A stretch of DNA of 9,439 bases, from contig JACQAB010000044.1 of NCBI GenBank assembly GCA_016195205.1, positions 1 to 9,439 on the forward strand, given 5' to 3'. The notes under the pieces are model-generated. The model had not been told where the DNA came from. It saw only the letters and a program-made list of their open reading frames with translations, and did not search any database. Origin of the DNA: Pseudomonadota bacterium. GTDB lineage: Bacteria > Pseudomonadota > Alphaproteobacteria > UBA9219 > RGZA01. The position numbers and the translations under genes were made by a program. Below, one piece after another: positions 7,695-9,439 of the stretch. How positions within the stretch are numbered: position 1 is the stretch's first letter; every line of letters begins with the position of its first letter.

Positions 7695-7697
7695 AAC

Positions 7698-7761
7698 CAC
7701 GCTTCGCCCTTACGGGCTCCGCGTGGCGCAGCCGCGCGGAGCCCGTTAGGCTCGAAGCGTG
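7698..7761. repeat. Large palindromic hairpin element downstream of panC
   Basis: Outer arms CACGCTTCG (7698-7706) and CGAAGCGTG (7753-7761) and inner arms ACGGGCTCCGCG (7712-7723) and CGCGGAGCCCGT (7735-7746) are exact reverse complements. A few more pairs (7708-7710 with 7748-7750) are possible in between. The total is about 24 bp of stem around an 11-nt loop, with no T-run after it. It could stop or protect the panC transcript, but its size and its placement before a GIY-YIG gene suggest a dispersed intergenic repeat. Confidence 0.75.
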
Positions 7762-7799
7762 TCCGGCGTAGCTGGAGCGAAGCGGAAGCGTAGACGGAC
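7761..7799. repeat. Second hairpin/repeat unit immediately before the GIY-YIG gene
   Basis: GTCCG (7761-7765) and CGGAC (7795-7799) bracket a region with two GCGTAG copies (7765-7770 and 7788-7793) and the motif GCGAAGCGG. It joins the larger palindrome at 7761 and ends ten bases before the GIY-YIG start codon. From memory, repeats of this kind (a purine-rich GCGAAGCGGAAGCG core closed by GTCC/GGAC ends) often precede small GIY-YIG genes in bacteria; this needs a genome-wide repeat search. Confidence 0.5.
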
Positions 7800-7809
7800 T
7801 GGGGCAGCC

Positions 7810-8055
7810 ATGTGGTATGTCTACATTATCCGCAGCATTAATTTTCCAGATCAAGAATATACTGGCGCAACCGCCGACCTTAAACAACGGGGGGCAGGTC
7901 ATCATGCGGGTAAGTCGACTCATATCGCTAACTTTTCTCCGTGGAAGTTAATTTGGTATTGTGCGTTTCCCGATAAATACAAGGCTCTTGAATTCGAAAA
8001 ATATCTCAAATCACATTCTGGCCGTGCTTTTGCAAAAAAGCGATTGTGCTTATGA
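7810..8055 (+). CDS. Small GIY-YIG domain protein (putative endonuclease, URI type)
   Basis: Single-domain 81-aa protein of the GIY-YIG nuclease superfamily. The defining segments are WYVYIIRS (residues 2-9, with VYI for GIY) and EYTG (16-19, with YTG for YIG); Tyr5, Tyr17, Arg27 (LKQR) and Glu63 (LEFEKYLK) are the expected catalytic set, and the C-terminus SGRAFAKKRL is typical of the small bacterial subgroup. The usual length is 80-100 aa. ATG 7810 is preferred, with GGGG (7801-7804) five bases upstream; the frame extends back to GTG 7759, but that would add a basic stretch encoded by the repeat. The stop overlaps the ATG of the next gene (ATGA). Biological role of this subgroup is not established; DNA repair or repeat mobility are only suggestions. 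Confidence 0.88.
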   Translation: MWYVYIIRSINFPDQEYTGATADLKQRGAGHHAGKSTHIANFSPWKLIWYCAFPDKYKALEFEKYLKSHSGRAFAKKRLCL

Positions 8056-8504
8056 AAATCCGCTTGGCAAAAGATAAAGATTACGTGGCGATGGCCCGCC
8101 TTCGCCGTCAAACCATCCGCCATGTTAACGCGAAAGATTATTCCAAAGCCGCCATCCGCCGATGGGCCGCCGAGGTTGGCGCAAAGGATTTGATCGAAAG
8201 CGCCGCGGCCTGCAAAAGATGGGTGGCGCTGGATAAAGATAAAATCATCGGTTTTTGCGAACATGATTTTAAAGGAAAACTATCCAGAATTTACGTGCAC
8301 AAAGATTATCTGAGGAAGGAGATTGGCTCTAGATTGCTGGCCATTGCCGAGGCTTCGCTTGAAAAGCAGGGCTTCAAGAAAATTGTTGTTAAATCAACGG
8401 TCACCGCCAAGGCTTTTTATGAAAAGCATGGCTATAAAGTTATTCGAAAGGCTTTGCATAAAGAAGACAGGGCCCCGATCTATAAAATGCTTAAGAAAAT
8501 TTAA
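8052..8504 (+). CDS. GNAT-family N-acetyltransferase
   Basis: A 150-aa single-domain acyl-CoA-dependent transferase; the substrate is unknown. Visible GNAT elements are the N-terminal strand IRLAKDKDY, the central strand VALDKDKIIGFCEHD, the motif-A region LSRIYVHKDYLRKEIGSRLLAIAE (about residues 92-115, described in parts: strand, loop, helix), and the C-terminal AFYEKHGYKVIRK typical of motif B. In the acetyl-CoA loop the usual Q/R-x-x-G-x-G/A is weak: LRKEIGS keeps only the later Gly-Ser. ATG 8052 overlaps the GIY-YIG stop, so the two are likely co-translated; GTG 8046 is a possible alternative. The gene is visibly richer in A+T than panC or the cus genes, suggesting a different history. 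Its TAA overlaps the stop of the opposing small ORF. Confidence 0.88.
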   Translation: MKIRLAKDKDYVAMARLRRQTIRHVNAKDYSKAAIRRWAAEVGAKDLIESAAACKRWVALDKDKIIGFCEHDFKGKLSRIYVHKDYLRKEIGSRLLAIAEASLEKQGFKKIVVKSTVTAKAFYEKHGYKVIRKALHKEDRAPIYKMLKKI

Positions 8505-8695
8505 GGCCCCGCACCTAGCATGGGGCGTATTTCATCTACGGCTTTTCTTAAAAATGCATGAAACGCATCGGCGCTTTTCCCCGGGCCCGGGCGCATCACA
8601 ATCGGCGCGGCTGTTACAGGAAGTTGCGGCAGTTTTTCCGCCCGGCGGGTAATAAGAAGCGCGGCTTGCTTCGGCTTGGCTAGCCTGTTTATCAA
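8501..8695 (-). CDS. Hypothetical small protein, possibly coupled to the Fic gene
   Basis: A 64-aa frame opens at TTG 8695, overlapping the fic TGA as TTGA, and ends at 8501, where its stop overlaps the convergent GNAT stop (TTAA). The product starts basic (INRLAKPKQAALLITRRAEK), has a Pro/Gly stretch (VMRPGPGKSADAF) and a C-terminal helix (AFLRKAVDEIRPML). It matches no family I know and has no visible Fic-inhibitory S/T-x-x-x-E-G/N motif. For it: snug fit between neighbours, G+C pattern like coding DNA. Against it: TTG start, poor ribosome binding site, short length. If not a gene, this is about 190 bp of intergenic sequence. Confidence 0.35.
   Translation of the reverse strand: MINRLAKPKQAALLITRRAEKLPQLPVTAAPIVMRPGPGKSADAFHAFLRKAVDEIRPMLGAGP
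8506..8526. terminator. Candidate hairpin at the convergent gene ends
   Basis: GCCCC (8506-8510) and GGGGC (8522-8526) form a 5-bp stem with an 11-nt loop, starting two bases after the GNAT stop. No clear T-run follows on the + strand; on the - strand TTAAATTTT follows after two C, which is a better tail. It may serve as a terminator for the Fic-side transcript. Confidence 0.4.
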
Positions 8696-9439
8696 TCCGC
8701 CAGTTTCTTTTCTATTTCTTTCAGCGTCAGCCTTTGATCCTGCCATTTGCGGATCAGTTTGGTGCGGGCGATCATGTTCTTGTCGAACAACTGGTAGCGG
8801 GATTTAGTGCGCTGCGCCACGTCGATCAGGCCTTCTTTCACCCAAAAGCGGATGGTCGGCACGCTTTCTCCAGCTTGTTTGGCCAGTTCCCCGATTTTCA
8901 GCAGCTTGCCTTGCCGGGCTTCCAGCCTGACTGGTGATTCTTTCTGGTGCAGGGCCTTCAGGTGTAGATCAAGCGAGCGTTCCACGGCCTTGCCGATGAG
9001 TTCTTCATAATCATCGATGAAACCGCCTGTTTGCGCTGCCTCTAAGCTGCGGATATAAGCCGCGCGGTCTTGCATGCGGATGATGGCGGGCGGATAGCCG
9101 GCTTGCATCAGGATCAGGTTCATCAACAGGCGCGCCGTGCGCCCGTTACCATCACTGAAAGGGTGGATGGTGACAAGGCGGTAATGAGTCTCTGCGGCCA
9201 GCTCCGCCGGGTGCAGCTTCGGCTTGCTTTTGAGCCAGACAGCGAATTGTTCCATTAACGCCGGAACTTTGGCGGCGTTCGGCATGATGGCGTTGGAGCC
9301 GGCTATCCGTACCGGCACTCGCCGGTAATGGCCTGCATTTTCGTCGTCGATTCCTTTCAGGACAAACCGGTGAATATCGAGAATGGTTTTCTCGTCAATC
9401 TCGTGAGGCTTGCCCCTGATCAGGGTTTTAATCCAGTCA
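8692..9439 (-). CDS. Fic-domain protein with C-terminal MerR-like HTH (N-terminus outside window)
   Basis: Reads leftward from the right edge; 248 codons are visible and the frame is open at 9439, so the start lies outside. The Fic core is clear: GHYRRVPVRIAGS (the target-docking flap region), then HPFSDGNGRTAR (9130-9165), an exact match to the catalytic HxFx(D/E)GNGRxxR motif, preceded by ETHYRLVTI. Fic enzymes transfer AMP or another nucleotide phosphate to hydroxyl side chains of proteins, and the intact His, Asp, Asn and Arg suggest activity. The last 70 residues (8695-8904) read as a MerR-type DNA-binding domain: KIGELAKQAGESVPTIRFWV, EGLIDVAQR, then a helix with LTLKEIEKKL. Fic proteins usually carry other winged-helix or no DNA-binding domains, so this fusion suggests a self-regulating or DNA-linked modifier. 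An inhibitory S/T-x-x-x-E-G/N helix is not visible in this part and may lie in the missing N-terminus. Confidence 0.92.
   Translation of the reverse strand, partial: DWIKTLIRGKPHEIDEKTILDIHRFVLKGIDDENAGHYRRVPVRIAGSNAIMPNAAKVPALMEQFAVWLKSKPKLHPAELAAETHYRLVTIHPFSDGNGRTARLLMNLILMQAGYPPAIIRMQDRAAYIRSLEAAQTGGFIDDYEELIGKAVERSLDLHLKALHQKESPVRLEARQGKLLKIGELAKQAGESVPTIRFWVKEGLIDVAQRTKSRYQLFDKNMIARTKLIRKWQDQRLTLKEIEKKLAD

Noticed and set aside
7759..7809. N-terminal extension of the GIY-YIG protein from GTG 7759
   Set aside because: It would translate the GTCCG/CGGAC repeat into a basic stretch not typical of the family; ATG 7810 has its own GGGG ribosome binding site and a family-like N-terminus.
8580..8591. 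A 12-bp perfect palindrome CCCGGGCCCGGG
   Set aside because: It falls within the possible 64-aa ORF (Arg-Pro-Gly-Pro-Gly codons) and is low-complexity G+C sequence; there is no sign of a site function beyond chance.

Overview
The window looks like chromosomal DNA from a Gram-negative proteobacterium, most likely an alphaproteobacterium. This rests on a three-part RND copper/silver pump with outer-membrane and periplasmic components, the gene style (many ATGA-type overlaps, moderately high G+C), and general resemblance of the GIY-YIG and Cys-rich small proteins to alphaproteobacterial ones. The assignment is an inference; no rRNA or other taxonomic marker is present.

Positions 1-6549 hold a copper/silver efflux operon on the + strand. 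The order is: the end of a small Cys/Met-rich protein gene, then cusC-like (outer-membrane channel), cusB-like (periplasmic adaptor with an N-terminal metal-binding zinc-ribbon-like motif and a Met-rich tail), cusA-like (inner-membrane RND pump), and a membrane-anchored cupredoxin-like protein. cusC/cusB and cusB/cusA overlap, so they are very probably translationally coupled. The pump keeps both the three-methionine substrate site and the Asp/Glu/Lys proton-relay residues known from E. coli CusA, which points to monovalent Cu(I)/Ag(I) rather than Zn/Co/Cd. No cusF and no regulator gene is visible; the cupredoxin and the Cys-rich protein are the candidates for metal handling around the pump.

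Positions 6550-6843 are a junction holding a tRNA-Leu(CAG) gene on the - strand, candidate hairpins on its 3' side, and a short region with an 8-bp inverted repeat and a possible promoter for panC. The copper operon abuts the 3' end of this tRNA, a usual place for genomic islands to integrate, but no att repeat is visible in the window.

Positions 6844-7689 encode a complete pantothenate synthetase (panC), a core vitamin B5/CoA gene. Its end runs into a 7-bp tandem repeat that supplies the last codons. A strong palindrome (7698-7761) and a second GTCCG/CGGAC hairpin (7761-7799) follow, leading directly to a small GIY-YIG domain gene (7810-8055) that overlaps a GNAT acetyltransferase gene (8052-8504).

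The right end is on the - strand: a Fic-domain protein (probable AMP/NMP transferase) fused to a C-terminal MerR-like DNA-binding domain, with its N-terminus outside the window, and a possible 64-aa downstream ORF whose TTG start overlaps the fic stop. This part reads as accessory DNA. The most notable points are the Fic-MerR fusion with its coupled small ORF, the repeat/palindrome block tied to the GIY-YIG gene, and the metal-binding accessory proteins around a CusF-less Cus pump.
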